Assembly: GCA_020086605.1 (NCBI GenBank)
Contig: JACBWW010000088.1
Location: 1,288,274-1,352,273 of the forward strand
DNA: 64,000 nucleotides
From: Lanius collurio
Taxonomy: Eukaryota > Chordata > Aves > Passeriformes > Laniidae
Direction: 5' to 3'
Below the pieces are notes generated by a model. It ran no database searches. It saw only the letters and a list, made by a program, of their open reading frames with translations, and had not been told where the DNA came from. Both the position numbers and the translations under genes were made by a program. The first letter of the stretch is position 1. Each line of letters opens with the position of its first letter. This document shows, piece by piece, positions 32,045-47,000 of the stretch.

Positions 32045-35000
32045 CTGGAGACAGGGGATGGACATCAGTACAGCACAGAGGGCAGTGGGCACACAGAGCC
32101 CATCCAGGCCTTTCCCATCCCTTTGGAAAAGCCTTGAACAAACTCAGAACAGGAGAGGAATGCTCTCCCCAAGAAAGCAAACTAGCTTCTCCTGCCTGCC
32201 TGGCTAGCTCAGTCTGGACAGTGATGTGGGCATATTTCTGTCCTTTTATATCACAAAGTAACAGAATCCCCTGAGCTGGAAGGGACCCACAGGGATCCTC
32301 AGCCCAGCCCCTGGCCCTGCCCAGACACCCCAACAATGCCACCCTGGGCATCCCTGAGAGCGCTGCCCAAACGCTCCTGGAGCTCTGGCAGCCTCGGGGC
32401 CGGGACCATTCCCTGGGGAGCCTGGGCAGTGCCAGCACCCTCGGGGGGAAGAACCTTTCCCTGAGCTCCATCCCAAGCCCTGACACAGCTGCAGCCGTTC
32501 CCTGGGCTCCCGTCCCTGTCCCAGAGCAGAGCTCAGCCCCTGCCCCCAGGAAGAAGCTGTCAATCAGACCAGGAGATCCCAACTCTGGGATTGCTGCCAG
32601 GATGGCAGAGGGAAGGTGCCCACACCACACTCCTGTACCACTTCCAACAGAAACATCGCATGCACAGCTGATTTTATTTTCCTTATTTTTGCTTTCAAAG
32701 CAAAGCAGAAGCTCTCTGGAAGGGCCTGGCTGAGCCTCCGGGACACCCTGGGGACAGCATGGACAAGGTCTGTACCTGCTGGAGCACGTTGCGCTCCCGT
32801 AGTGCCATGAGCCGCCTGTGGAGCTCCACCAGCTCATCCGTGTAGGCCTGGAACACAAACAGCGACATGTGGAGCATCTGAAGGCTGCAGAGGGACTTCC
32901 CCCATGAGGGATCAGGAGAACTTGAGGCCCTTTCAGACATTCCCAATTTTTCCCTACTTTTTTACTGCCTCCTCCTCAAGTACTGAAGACTTCCCTTAAA
33001 TACAAGTGCTCTGAAGGACATTTTTTAAAATTTAATGACACCTACACCTGTAACCAGCTCCAAGAACGGGGCAGAACCTTTAAGGACCTCAGTGAGGTGA
33101 AGTTCACCTTGGTGACTTTCAGTGTGAGCTTCTCATCAGTGGATTCTCCTAATTAACTCCAAATTACCTGAAAACATCAGGTGTGTCAGTGACCAACACC
33201 CCAGCAATCTGCTGAGCAATGATTTGTATTTAGGTAAGGAAAAATTCTTCGAGTGCACTGTAGTCCCCGGTAGTTTTACCTACACCACAACAGGAAATGA
33301 AGGATTCCTCACAGGCTCAGCATGTTGATTGTTCTTGGGTAAGAGTGGTTTGGGTTTCTTTTTTAATTTTACTTTTTATTAGGCAGCCAACAACAGGTCC
33401 AGATCAGCAAAACTGATTCACAAAATCAGTGAATCACAGAATGGACACTGCTCTGCTCTCCTTGCAGGCAAGCAAGGAGGGAATTTCACTGAACAAACAA
33501 AGGTTCCAACTGAACCTGCAAAGCAGAGCAGCAAATAATCTTTAATTTATAAAATCAAAGCCAGATGAAACTGCCTTTTAATGAAGTGCCCCAGCACTGC
33601 AGCAGTGACCAGGCCATTGGTTCAGACAAAGGACAAACAAATACAACAATTTTAACATTTTGCCTATGAACACCACCTGGGGCTTCAGCCATGTAACACA
33701 CACCATTTCTGCAGTGTCACTCTTCAAAGTCTGTCCGTTCAATATCTGGATTTTGTTAAACTCAAGCTTTTACCCTGCTGAGACAGAACAATGAACAGGC
33801 TGGGCTGATTCAGGTGGTTTTGTGCACGGTGAGGCCCAGCAGTTCCGTGACACTCAGCTCCTCAATCAGAACATTCTGGAATGGTTTGGGTTGGAAGAGA
33901 CCTTAAATCCCATCTCATCCCACCCCTGTCATGGGCAGGGACACCTTCCACTGTCCCAGGCTGCTCCAAGCCCCAATGTCCAGCCTAGCCTTGGGCACTG
34001 TCAGGGATCCAGGGGCAGCCACAGTTGCTCTGGGCACCCTGTGTCAGGGCCTGCCCACCCTCCCAGGGAACAATTCCTTCCCAATATCCCATCCATCCCT
34101 GTCCTCTGGCAGTGCGAAGCCATTCCCTGTGTCCTGTCCCCTCCAGGCCCTCATGAAAGATCCCTCTCCACAGGACACACCTTGTCATATGTTCCCTTCT
34201 TCAGGATCTTCTCTGGCTTGTTACAAGACTCTGGGCTTTTCCTTCCAGATGCCTGAGGGGAAAAGAAACCAACAATGGGATCAAAATTAGCTCAGGAAAC
34301 ACGTGTGTGTGTCCCAGCAGAGTGCTGAAAAGGGAGGAATCACCTGTCTGCTGAGGACAGGAATAGGGGAAATGTGGTGCAAGTGAGAATTTCCAAGGGA
34401 GGAACCAGGAGAGGGGGGAAGCAGAGCTGTGGGAAGGTGGGATTCCATACCTTGTTGTTTGCTGGGGGCAGCTTCTGGCCAGGAGGCGGCTCCCGGCTGG
34501 GCGGGCAGGAGTCGGCACTGTTGTCACTGTCACTGTCACTGAGGCTCAGTCTGAAAAACCACCAGCAGAGAATGAGCATCACCAGGGAGCAGCAAACTCA
34601 TCAGCTGCCAGCTGAGCCACGCAGAGCTGAGTGAAACTCTCTTTTATGTCATAGATACTACACTGCCTGGGAGAATGGGTCACTGGAGATTCCAAGAATC
34701 CCTTTTTTCCCAGATGATGTCAGCTGGCATTTCCCAGGCAGGTGGAGCAGGGAGGTTTAGGTGGCACGTCACAGGCAGCAGTTCAACTCTGGCATACACA
34801 AGTCCTCTAGAACAACTGAGCACCACTTGATTTTCACACTCAGCAACTGCTCAGTTCAGGAATTCCTCCCAGTGTCACCAAGTACCTGCCTGAGAGGCCC
34901 ACTGACACCTCCAGAGGCAAAAAATGCATTTAGTGCTGCTGCTGGTGTGACCTCTAAGATTTCCTATAGATATGGCAGGTAGCCTATCTGTGATAAACTT

Positions 35001-38000
35001 GAAAACCAGTTATCCCCTAAAGGTCTACAAAAATACCCTTCCAAGTCTCTCCATCCTTGTTTAGCTGATGATGACAAGTGCAATAATGGATATTTGTTTG
35101 TTTGGGTAACCACGAGCAGCAGTTCCGATTTGCAGCTGCTCTCTGGGCCAAGCATTTGGGTTCAAGAATTCACTGAGACTCCAGGTTTGGGCTGTAACAG
35201 CATTTCCTGAGGGAAAAAGGATGAAGTTCCACTCCTTCCAGGGCCTGGAGCAGGAAATTGCTGTCACTGAGGCCAGAGGAGAGGAGTAGCTGACACAGGG
35301 TGGGCAGAGTGACTCCTGAGCCCTGTCAGTCACAGGCAGCCAGAGCAGCACACTCTGCCTGTCCCCCACATGTCCCTAACCTCTGCAGATCAAAGGTGTC
35401 ACCCCCCCCAGCAGCTCTGCAGAGATCTGAGGGTCACAATTAGGTGACTGTTTGAAGGTGTTGGTCAGTGGTATCTGCCAGCTCAGCTCAGCACTTCCCA
35501 GTCCCTTCCCCTCTTTGTGCTCCTCGGCCAACTCTGCTGTCCCCAGCTCTGTGTCCCCACCTTGTGCTGAGTGACCCCACACATCTGCCCTTCCTCCCCT
35601 CCCCCACAGAGTCCCGGCTCTTTAATTCCTCCCTCCAAATGGAGAGCACCCTAAAATACCAAATGCAGAGGGCTGAGAGCCAACCAAACATTCCTGTTCT
35701 GGATTTGTTACCACCTGGAATCGCGGCTGACAGGGTTTGCTTTGACTGCTGCCTCCTCTCCAGAGGAGCTGTCGTCATCATCTGACTCCTCCGACTGCAG
35801 ATCCTCTACCATGGAGCGCAGGGGGCCTGGGGCAGATGGAAAAAGGGAATTCAGCACCAGGACACGACCAGCACAGCCCCAGCCCAACCCCTGCATCTCA
35901 ACTGAGACACATCCTGATTACCAGTGACATGTAACTGGGAAAGGACAGCCTGCCCCAGGCCCAGAGCTAAAGCAGAGCTGACAAACTTTACAACTCCCTC
36001 CCCTCCCTTCCCAAATGAGAACAAAAGGACACATTTTTCATGCCTGTGGGGCTGATTTAAATGTCACTGGAGACAGCAGCAGCACAGCATTTGCTGCAAT
36101 TGGAACATTTACTGTTGCCAGGGTTTCCCTCTCTGGGTTATCAGTGGAGGGATCCGAGAAAGGAGCTGTTACACACTGGCAAAGTGATGAACGGCACATT
36201 TATAATATTTAATAAAACATAGATGAGATTGGAGGAGAACTGTTCTGGTGATTCTACACATCAGGCAGCAGCAACACATTTATAAACCGAGGCAGAAACC
36301 AAAGCCAGAAGGGAAAGAACCAAATCCAGAGGGATTCCCTACTCATAAATTAGCTGCCAAGAGAAGAAAAATACTTGCTCATGATGTTATGACATTATTG
36401 CCTTTTCTTGCTGAAGCATCACAGCTCCAACACATGGCTGCATGCAAGAAATTGTATTATTATAGTGCTGGAAAAGCAGATTTAATTCTCTTGAGCCTTT
36501 TAAGGTTACACAAGGAAGGTTTTAACAAACTATTTCTTGCAACACACCTTGACTGTGGTTCTGAGATGGCTCGAAATCAGAGTCAGAGCTGGAGTCGGAG
36601 CTGGAGCTGGAGTTGGAAGGGCTGGACTGGACAGACTTAACCCCCCATAAAAGAGAAACAAAAGAAAAAGAATCTTAATCTTTCTAATCCAGAAAAGCAG
36701 AGCACAAAGCACTGTGACACAGGAGCATCTGAGCACTCTACAACATCACCCATGGCTGAATGCAGTTCTCAGGATTATGGAAACAAACAAAATGTGAGGT
36801 GAATAAAAACAACATTTATGGAAGTCCGGCAGGATGCAGCTCAGCACTCCTGGGCGCAACACCAAGGACTCCCAGAAAACCCCTTCACACCACAAGGTTC
36901 AAATCCCCCAGCTGATGATATGGAGCATCTGAAAAACATTTAAATGAAAAGCCCTTACTCTGAAGTGTCACAGATGACCAGCACGGAACCCACAACTACC
37001 CAAGCCCTCTTAAAAAGTGTATTTATTGTACCCACCAAGGTTCCCTTGAGCCTCAGACTGATCACTGACCATGGACTCAGAATCATGGAGTGGTTTGGGT
37101 CAGAAATGACCTTAAAGATGATTTAATTAAATCCAATGTCCCAGGCTGCTCCAAGCCCCATCCAGCCTGGCCTTGGACACTGCCAGGGATCCAGAGGCAG
37201 CCACAGCTGCTCTGGGCACCCTGTGCCAGGGCCTCCTCATCCTCATAGCCAAGAATTCCTTCCCAATATTCCATCTAAACCCACTGTCTCTCAGCCTGAG
37301 GCAATTCCCCCTTGTCCTGTCCCTCCATCCTGTACAAAGAGTTTATCTTTCCTGCAGGCTCCTTCAGACACTAGAGGTCACCCCAAAGCATCTCTTCTCC
37401 AATGAACAATCCCAATTCCCTATCCCTTTCCTCACTGACGTAGAAATGTCTTTCCCAACTAGCTCAAATGACTCCAAAATTAATTCTAAATTATTATTAT
37501 CATCCCCTAAACCCAGTTGTTTCTACACCAGTTTGAGTGATCCACTGTACTGGCTCCACTTCATTGAGAAAACGTAACAGAGACCAGCTCAACCCTTGTG
37601 ACCCCAACTCTTCTGTCAGCACTTGGCAGAAGTACCAGAAGTATCCTGTGCAGTAAGAGTGAGTGAAAAGTAAATGAATACTGGTAACAGCAGCATCCAG
37701 GAAGGAAAACTGGGTGAGACCGGGAAATTTTAATCGTAAACCCGACACTGCACAGCAATCACCTGCAATAGCCCTGGGGACCACCAGAGGGCAGCAGAGG
37801 CCAGAGCAACTTCTTCCCCAAACAGCTCCTAAAAGCCCCTTAAAATTGTTTTATTTGGCACTCACGCAGGTTCTAGTTTAAAGATTCTCAAAGTACTGTA
37901 ATATCTTGCCTTTTTAAAAGTAATTCCCTGGAAATCAGCATTTCAGTTTCACTGTTTCATTCCGAGGAATCCACTTATTACTACTGCTGCCAAATCCTCA

Positions 38001-41000
38001 TGCAGGCGGGATCACACGTTCCCACTGATAAAATTAGGTTTGTTACAGGAAGGGTTAGTACTACAAAAACTTTGTGACAGACATAAAGAGGCATATTGGC
38101 AGCTTTGGGAACTGATAAGTGAAAGTGGCAGCAAAATTTTTCACTCCAACACCACCCTTCTTTATCATTCATCACAGAATCCCTGTGCCTGGTGCCCACC
38201 TTGTCCCCAGCCCAGAGGACTGAGTGCCACATCCAGGCCTTCTTTGGGCACCTCTAGGGACAGGGACTCCAAACCTCCCTGGGCAGCCCCTTTTGATTCC
38301 TGACCACCCCTTCCATGATGGAATTCTTCCCAGTGTTCACCCTGACCCTCCCCTGACCCAGGCTGAGGCTGTTCCCTCTCCTCCTGTCCCTGTTCCCTGT
38401 GAGCAGAGCCCGAGCCCCCCTGAGCCCCCTCCTGTCAGGGAGTTGTGCAGAGTCACAGGGTCCCACCTGAGCCTCCTTTGCTCCAGGCTGAGCCCCTTTC
38501 CCAGCTCCCTCAGCCTCTCCTGAGGCTCCAGACCCTTCCCAGCTCTGCTCTCTTCCCTGGACACGCTCCAGCCCCTCAGTGTCCTTGTTGTGAGGGGCTC
38601 AGAAATGGACATAGCACTCGAGGTGCGGCCTCAGCAGCGCCAAGCACAAAGGGATCCCTGTCCTGGTTGTGCTGGCCACACTGTCACCCAAGTATTGGTA
38701 AGAGTTTCATTTATTCCACTGTAAGAAGGGGGAAAAATTGTCAAAAAATGGTATTGGAACCTTTGGGAAGGTTTCAGGAGTGAAGGAGAATAATTTAAAA
38801 ATTCCAGCATCAGACCTACTGGCACACGGCAGCAGCCCTGGCTGTGTAGGGAAGTTCCAACATGGCAGTGGAGAGCAGAGAGAACAGGCTGTCCAAATAA
38901 GCTGTGGTTGCCCCTGGATCCCTAGAAGTGGCCAAGGCCAGGCTTGACAGGGCTTGGAGCAGCCTGGGACAGTGGAAGCTGTCCCTGCCCACAGCAGGGG
39001 ATGGAACTGAATGATATTTAAAGGTCCCTTCCAACCCAAACCATTCTGGGATTTTACAAATATTTTCAAGCTAAGGGAGCACAGCTCTTGTGTCTGACCC
39101 ACAGCTCCAATCCTACATCCCTCACTCCTGGTAATCTGCAGGTCTTCCCTTAAAATGACTTAACAGGACCTAAGCAGCAGAAGTTGGAGGTAACTCATCT
39201 CTCCTTTTGCCATGAACCCCATCAGCTCCTTCAGCCAGAGGAGGATGCAGCTGGACACGCTCTGTGTTCTCAGTGACTGCCACCCGGATGTGACAAAAGC
39301 AATGTCGACAATGGCAAAAAGCAACGCTGCCTCACATCCCTGCTCTCCCTTTTGTCAGCACTGAGGCAGCCAAGCATGAGGCCAGTTTAGGGAACTGGAC
39401 TTATGGGAGAAGAGGGAAAAAAAAAGGTAAAAAAAGAAAGAAAGGCCAACTAACTTCCAGCAAGAGCTGAAATAGCAACAGAAAGTCCTTCATCCCTCTG
39501 GAGAGTCCCCTCTGAGCTCCCAGGCCAGGAGCACAAATGGGAGCAGGGCTGCTCCTCTCCACAGCAGCCTGCAAAGATGTCAGCTGAGAGCCACCGTGGA
39601 GCTGCAGCCCCTGAGCTGTTGCACAATCCCTGGCTACAGCAGCAGAGCTGATTGAAGAGTTTCCGGGCCCTGGTCCACCTCCAGCTGCTCTCTCGCTTTA
39701 GTGATGTGGCTCCCACACAGTTCCACACGCAGCTGTGCCAGGAGAAACCCTGGAGCAGCAACCAGCAGTGCTGGGAGCAGGGAGATCCCCCACAGAGTGC
39801 ACAAGGAGCCCCAGAGCCTGGGTGCTGCTTCCAGTGCTTTATGCAGCTGTGCCCTGGGGTTCAGGTTCCACAGGAACCTCCACTGGTGGGAGTGGCAGCT
39901 GCCATGGCTGCCTGTCCCTCCCAGTGAGTGTCCCTGCCCTCCCCAGATGCCCAACACCCAGCAGGAGCTGGAGCCAGGGAGGACACGGGCAGGACAGGCT
40001 GAAGCAGATGCTGAGGCCCCAGTGCCACAGGCAGTGGCTTCAGGGACAGCCTGGCAGCACAATCAGCTCACACTGCCCGGGCCTGCAAGGGGATGGGGAC
40101 ACCTCGGGGACAGCGAAGGACACTCTGAGATCAGCACAGGCCACAGGTCTGCAGGGAGGGCTGTGAGTCTGCAATGAGATGTGGAACTTGCTGCACACTG
40201 CTGCACTTTGGGTAAAAGGCTAAAAGTGGGGAGGAACTGCCTCTTCTTAATGCCCAACGTGAGCATTTAATCCATCTGGGAAATAAAGTCATAAAATCCC
40301 AGAATGTTTGGGGTGGGAAGGGACCTTAAAGATCATTTTGTGCCATCCCCTGCCATGGGTAGGGACACCTTCCACTATCCCAGGGTGCTCCAAGCTCTGT
40401 CCAGCCTGGCTTTGGACACTTCCAGGGATGTTACTTCTCTGCAGAGTAGAACTAACACTTCCCCAATCAACTCTTCTAACTGTGAACCCTGCAGGAAAAA
40501 CCCTTCCTGACAAACACATCAATACTTGCTGTATCACAGTGCTGATTAAACCATAATACAAACTGTCCCTAGAAGATTCATCTTAATAAAATAAACCTTT
40601 CTTAAAGTGGTCAGGAGGAACCAGTTCCAGAATTCCCATGACATTATCCTGTGAACCCCACTACAAGATATATGACTTCTATATAACAAATATACAAGTG
40701 AAAAGTAGCAACAGTTTGGATTTGTCTGTCCCTTCTTACATTTTTTTTTGCCTTCTTTTGGAAAACACTTTTTAGAAAACAGAGGATGAGGAATGTTCTC
40801 AGTTGTAAAAAGCAAAAAAATATTTAGACAGCTTTTAAAAATAGTAGTACAAGAACATAATTTGTTTTATGTTTCACAACACAACTTATTTAGATTTAGT
40901 GGCATGTGGTTGCATTTTGAGCTTCAGCCAATGGCACACTTCTTACAGGTCATGACAGGAAGAGGGGCTTTATTTACATTTTAATTCTGGGGTTTTGTCA

Positions 41001-44000
41001 TTACCAAAACTGAGATGATTTCCTTCTTTTCTGAAATTAGATCACAATTCAAAAACACTGCTATCATAAGCAGGCAGAAAAGTGTCTCTGTATCTCCTGT
41101 AGCTCTGTAGATGTCACTGCCAGGGATGAATTAGGGACCATAACCTTAAACTCTGATTTTTAGGTAACTCTGACTGCACATAAATCTCAATAGAAGTTTG
41201 AATCTGAAACAGGAGCTAAACCACACAGGAGGAATAATTAATATTGATTAGAGTTTCAAAGAAGAATTTAATTCCAGATACAACCCAGCCTAAGCATTTA
41301 CCAATCTGCTTCTCTATCTTCTTTCAGGACTATTTTTAACATCTTTTTCAGGCAGGGATTTAACATCACCCTTCCAAATTCCAGTAAAGGATAAATCCCT
41401 CCTCACCTCTGACTTGAAAGAAGTTTCATCCTCTGAGTTTGACTCCTCCATTTCCATGGGCTTTTTGATCTCCTTGGCCTCGCTCTCAGACTTTACCTTT
41501 TCCACTTTGGCATTCATCTTCTCCTTGGTTTGTTTCTTCTCTGGATATGAGGAAGACGAGGTTCTGGGAGATGTCCCCAGGATATTCTTTACCCCTTTGG
41601 AGCTACTCTTCTTTTGTTTTTTGGCACTAGGCTTTGGTGACTCCACGTTGGAGGGCCTCTTGCTGGAAGACTTTAATTCCGGCTGTGGTCCCCCCTTTGG
41701 AGAGGTGTTCTCCAGTTTGGTCTCCTTCACGGCCAGTTTTGGTTCCTTGAAAGCAGCTTTTGGAGGTGCCTTCTCCTCCTTAGGCAGTTTGTTCTCAGTT
41801 GGTTTTCTGGAGGAGTCCTTCAAAGGCTTGTTCTGTTCTCTCTCAAGGTCTTTGGAGGAGTTTTTGCTCTCAGAGTCTTTCCTGGGCCTCTCCCTGTGCT
41901 CCTTGGTTACTTTATGTGGCTTGGATGCTTTGCTACTTTCCTTGTTTGCATCCTAAAATTCAGCAACAGAAACATACAACCTGGGTATGAAACTGCAGCT
42001 CTGCACAGAATGATAAAACACATCCTCATAAATCACATGGCAACGTTTGTCTCACACAGAAATCCACCCCCACGTGCCCAGGTACACATCCACACTTCCC
42101 TCAAGCTGGTGGACGCAAACTGACAGTGGGCACTTCAACACTCAGGAAAGGATGAAACATGTTCCTGTTCCTTTCCAGGGTCTGTCAAAGGTCTAGAAAC
42201 ATCTAGAGATGTTTAAGTCAGGTTTAATCTGAATGCAAACACAGATGTACCTCTGAGGGCACCCTGGAGGAAGGGAAGCAGGAGAATGCTGTCTCTTTAG
42301 CAACTGGCAATTTTCACCAGAGCTCATCTCAGAGCCCTTTATTTCTCTGCTGCCTCCTGTGTTTTCCAAAGCTTAATTCCTGACCAAAATGAAATCAGCC
42401 ACTAACAGGTAAGTCATCTTTACTCTGTTTCATAACATCAGAAGGCACAACTGAGGTGCCAGAGTGTTTAGAGCCCTGAAGAATACGGCTATCAGAATTG
42501 AATTACACTGGAAAATGAATTGTTGTTAATACCTCTGACTGCTCAGGCTGATAAAGTGCATGTAATCTGCTCCAAAACACATTGCTTGGGGATCGTTTCT
42601 CCCATGTAGGATTATACAAAAATAGCTTCAGTGCATAAGGGAAAAAAAGAAAAAACTTGAGGTTCTTTAGAAGTCTCAAGAACTGGCTACTGCTGGATGC
42701 AAACATCGAATCTGGAAAGCACCAGTTTGACCGAGTGAAGCATATTTGATGTTCTCTCCAGCATTGCCCTGAGGACAGAGAAGGGCTGACTTTCCACTCA
42801 GCCTTCATGCCAAGAGGTGCAGGGACTCAGAGTGCAGCTGGGCATGGCAGACAGTGAGAGAGCCACAGAATCCATCCTCACCATTGAGGACACAACCAGA
42901 ACAATCAGAGAGGATTTCATCCACCTTTAAGGAAGATACAATTCACTAAAAACTTCCAGTTTTGCACATTTAATTTGCTTTTCAAAACTTCCCTGGAGAG
43001 AAGTCTATCAGATCATAAAAAAGCCTCCTAAAGGCTGGGAAGTTCCAGACCATTAACTACTGAACTGCAGAGTACAAGGAGGTTCAGAATTAGCAGCAGC
43101 CAGGAACAGCTGCTGAACAAGCTCTCAGCAGCCTGGTCTGAAAGACTCCTTCACCTCAGGCTGACCCAAAAGTGTGCTGCACTGACCTTTGACCCATGGG
43201 AGGGTTTGGTCTTCTTGGGATCAGAGAAGGCAGAGAGAGGTATCGTGGGCAGCATCGGATAATCAGGACTTGGCCTTGAAACAGTCTCTGCTCCTTCTGG
43301 CATCACCATTACCTGTGAATAAAGAGGAGGGAATTATGTCTGTGCAAAATCTCACGGACTATTAACTATTAACACATGATTATGTTAAGCCACTTGCTCA
43401 ATTAACACACTATTATTCATCTTTTCAATGCTTTTTTCCTCTCCTGTTTAAAGGCCATAAAAAGATATCGTCTATGGAACGCTCAGTTTCAAGGCAACTC
43501 CTCAAATACAGAATATTAAACCCACAAAAACTGAAAGGCAGCAACGCAATATTGAGTATGTTTCCCAAAGGGAATGCCAATATTCTGAGCACAGGCAGGC
43601 ATAAAAGCTCTGGACAAGAACTGTGTGTTCTACTGCAAATGCTCTTCCCCTGAAAAAGGGTAGGGAGATAAATCTGGAAGGAATGAGCAAGACTTTCTCA
43701 GTTTAGGAGAAGCTGGATTCACTCCTTCAGGGAAAAAGGAAAAAAACAGGGCTTGGGTCTCTCCCTTCACAAAATCTTAACACCAAGCACTGAGCTCCAT
43801 GGAACAATTCCCTTCTTACCTCCCCTACATTGTCAGGATAATTCTGTGGAAAACTGCCACCAGAGAAAGGGCATCAAAAGTGATTAACAGCTGAAACACC
43901 TCGCTACACAAGGACTAAAATAACATACTGTGAAAATCCTAGAGACCAGATGATGTTCCGGCCGTCCTAGGGCTGAAATGAGAACCCTCCTCTGTGTGCC

Positions 44001-47000
44001 CAATATAGGAAAGCCCTGGCACAACGAGGAACAGGAATCATGGAGCGATTTGGATTGGAAGGGACCTCAAAGCTCATCTCATTCCACCCCCTGCTGTGGG
44101 CAGGGACACCTCCCACTATTCCAGGTTGCTCCAAGCCATGTCCAACCTGGCCTTGACATCCTCTGGCTCATTAAAAACTTCTTGCCCTTTGTGGCTTGGA
44201 CTTATTTGCCCAGATCCTGCAGTTATTTGAGGATCATCCTGTAGTCCATCACTATTTATTGCCTTCCCAGATGGAAGAGCTCAGCTACTGTAGCAACCCA
44301 TACCTTACTGGGCCTTCTAGAGAATATCTATTTTTCAACTCCCACACCTGTTTTTTCACTCTATATTGACTTTTTTTCATTAATTTTTTATTGTCAAAGC
44401 CACAAGAAGCTGATGCCAAGTTTAGAAGTCATTTACTGACCAGGAAGCACTACCTACAAAAAATTAATAAGCTAAAAAAAATTAATAGGGAATAGTTTGG
44501 AAGTTGTTCTCTTTCCTTGAGCTTTTCTGCATTGACCCAGCTGCTGGCACCAGGAAGGTCACAGGTAACTGCAGCCTGCAACATCCACTGCAGATCTTGC
44601 TTTCCAGACGGGTTCAGTGCTTTGATATTAATGCTCACAATTTAAACTGACAAATGAAGTGTCACCAATCACACACCAACAACAGGTTTGCTCTGCTACA
44701 GGTGCTGCAGTCCTATAACCACAAGTCAAAACTGACTGGCTTATCTTTTAAATGAATGAAGAAAACTGCTTGAAGCCTGCTGGGCTAAAGGAAACCTCAG
44801 AGAAAAATGAGCTCACTCCTATTAGGATCCCAAATTGGGCACTTACCCCTCCAGCCCTGATGAGTTTGCGCCTGAATTCCTTGGTGGGGTTGTTGAAAGT
44901 CAGTTTCTCACAACGCAGGTGGTTCACAGGTGGATTCCCCTCCAGATTTAGGAATAGGTCGTATGTGAAACAAACCTTTTTGGGCTCCTCCTAAAAACAA
45001 GAAAGGCTTTGGGAAACTGGAAGAAGCTTGGCAAACACACTAAGTCTGGGGATTGGAACAGTCACTCCTGAAAATCCCAAATAAACCACCAAGTGTTGCA
45101 TTCATGGAGTTTTTCACCATGAGATCAGAGAGCTGGAAATTAAACTATTTGTGCTTAAAGTTAACATTGTTCATCAGGAACTCAGGCAGGAGGCTCCTCA
45201 CTGCAAAAGCAATGCATGGACACAGATTTTGAATGAAAACCGTCTGTTTAAAGCTGCTCAAATCTCCACAGAAAACCAGATTCCCAAGCTTTATGCACTA
45301 CTGTTTTCACCAAAATTCAGATCCTATCCCCTTGGGAAGCAACTCTAAGTATCAATATTAAGAAAGGCATAATCCTTTTTTTAGAGAAGGAACAACTTCT
45401 GAACTCCCAGGATCTCTGCAGGCACTGAGAAAAGATTAAACGCAATGGGAAAAGGATGGCTTGGTTTGCAAAATCCTTTTCAATATGCATATTGCAGGGG
45501 CTGAATGGGAAGATATCTCAGGCTTTTGAACTTTCCAAGGGCACTTTCACCCAAGCAATCCAGAGTTTGTATGCATGGTGGGGGGATCATCTGCGCCTCA
45601 CTGCTTCTGTTCCACCTGCTGCGTTTGCAGCACAGAATGGAAGAAATCCCCCTCCCCCCCACCAAAATTGCAAATACACTTCTTGTGTATTACAAATATC
45701 GACAGGACATTGCCTGGTGTTTCTTGCATTTTGCTTTTCCAAGCTGGAAATTCAATGTGGCAAGAGAGACTCTGCTGGGAAGTCCAGCGAGGCCAGCGGT
45801 GCCCTGTGTATTTCCATGAATGCATCCCACATGCCTCATTCCCTGCGCAGCCCGAGCAGCTGCACAGCAGTCTTTTCCAGAATTCTCATCCAGCAGCTCC
45901 ATTTCCTGGTGCAGTGGCATTGTTGGATGGGAACAGGCACTGCAGGCTCCCAGCCTCAGCCATTAGATTTGCTGGAAGGAGGCTGAAATGGCTTCAGACC
46001 ACCCCGGTTCCCGCTGTTTGCTCCAGAGGCCATTCTTTGGACAAACTATGTCTCTAATAATACAAAGGGTGGTAGCTACACCTGGTTTACATCAAAGTCA
46101 GTACCCTGAGCTCATCTGGGAGTTGAGGTCTTGGATCCTCACCCCCAAACAGCGGCAGGCATCAACAGACACAGAGAAGAGTCTCAGATTAATGTGCTGC
46201 CAACACCAGGTCTTCAGACCCTCTTTTGGGAAAGTCCCAAATAATCCACACGCTTCTCCAAGGAGTCTACTAAAACAGATAGATGGGAGGAAAAAGAAAA
46301 ATCCTTGCAAAGTGCACTGCCCTGTCATTTGCCTCTTTTCCATGCCTGTTCTCATTAACAGAATCATTAGCGAGCTCTGCGTGTGCGCTCGCTGTAGTTC
46401 AAACAGCAGCTGCACAGGGTCCCTCAAAGTCTAATAAACTGAAATGAAGGATGAATAGAAATCCAAATGTGGCCTAATAATGGCTTCTAAAATGCTTTCC
46501 CTGGTTTACAACAGAGTAAATAATCTTGGCTCTATCAGCAAGCGCAGGCTTTGGTCAGGAGCTGTTTTTCCATCCCATTACCAGCTCTGCTTTGTCATTT
46601 ACCTATTTGCTTTCTGAGCAGGAGAGAGGCAGCAGATCCCATTCCCTCTCACCTTGGGTATCCCATTTCTAATACAGCCTCACAAGCACCAAAATAGTCA
46701 TCATGTCTCTGTTGAATTTTTGTAGAATTAAGGCAGTTTTTTAATGTGATATTCCCCCAGCTCAGAGTTCACAACTGCTCCAGGAATGAGCCCCAGCAGA
46801 GTGCCCTGATCATTAAAAATCTCCTTTGTATCCCCCAGGCCACAAGGAGCCCTCTGCCCCCCCAGTGAATAGTTGAGATTACAGCACTCCTAAAAGAACC
46901 ACCACAAAAGTCTCAAAGCAAAAAGCTGCAAATAAACATTCTTTCCTTTACTGCCCTCACTACCCAGCTAATGATTACAGCTCAGGCCACTCCAAAGCTT

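Noticed and set aside
32028..32858. A 276-codon - strand frame spanning MLLT1 exons 11 and 12
   Set aside because: It reads through intron 11 and a CR1 copy; the true exons use GT-AG junctions and different frames.
41414..41956. A 180-codon + strand frame rich in Phe, Leu and Ser
   Set aside because: Exact antisense of the Lys/Ser-rich MLLT1 exon 6.
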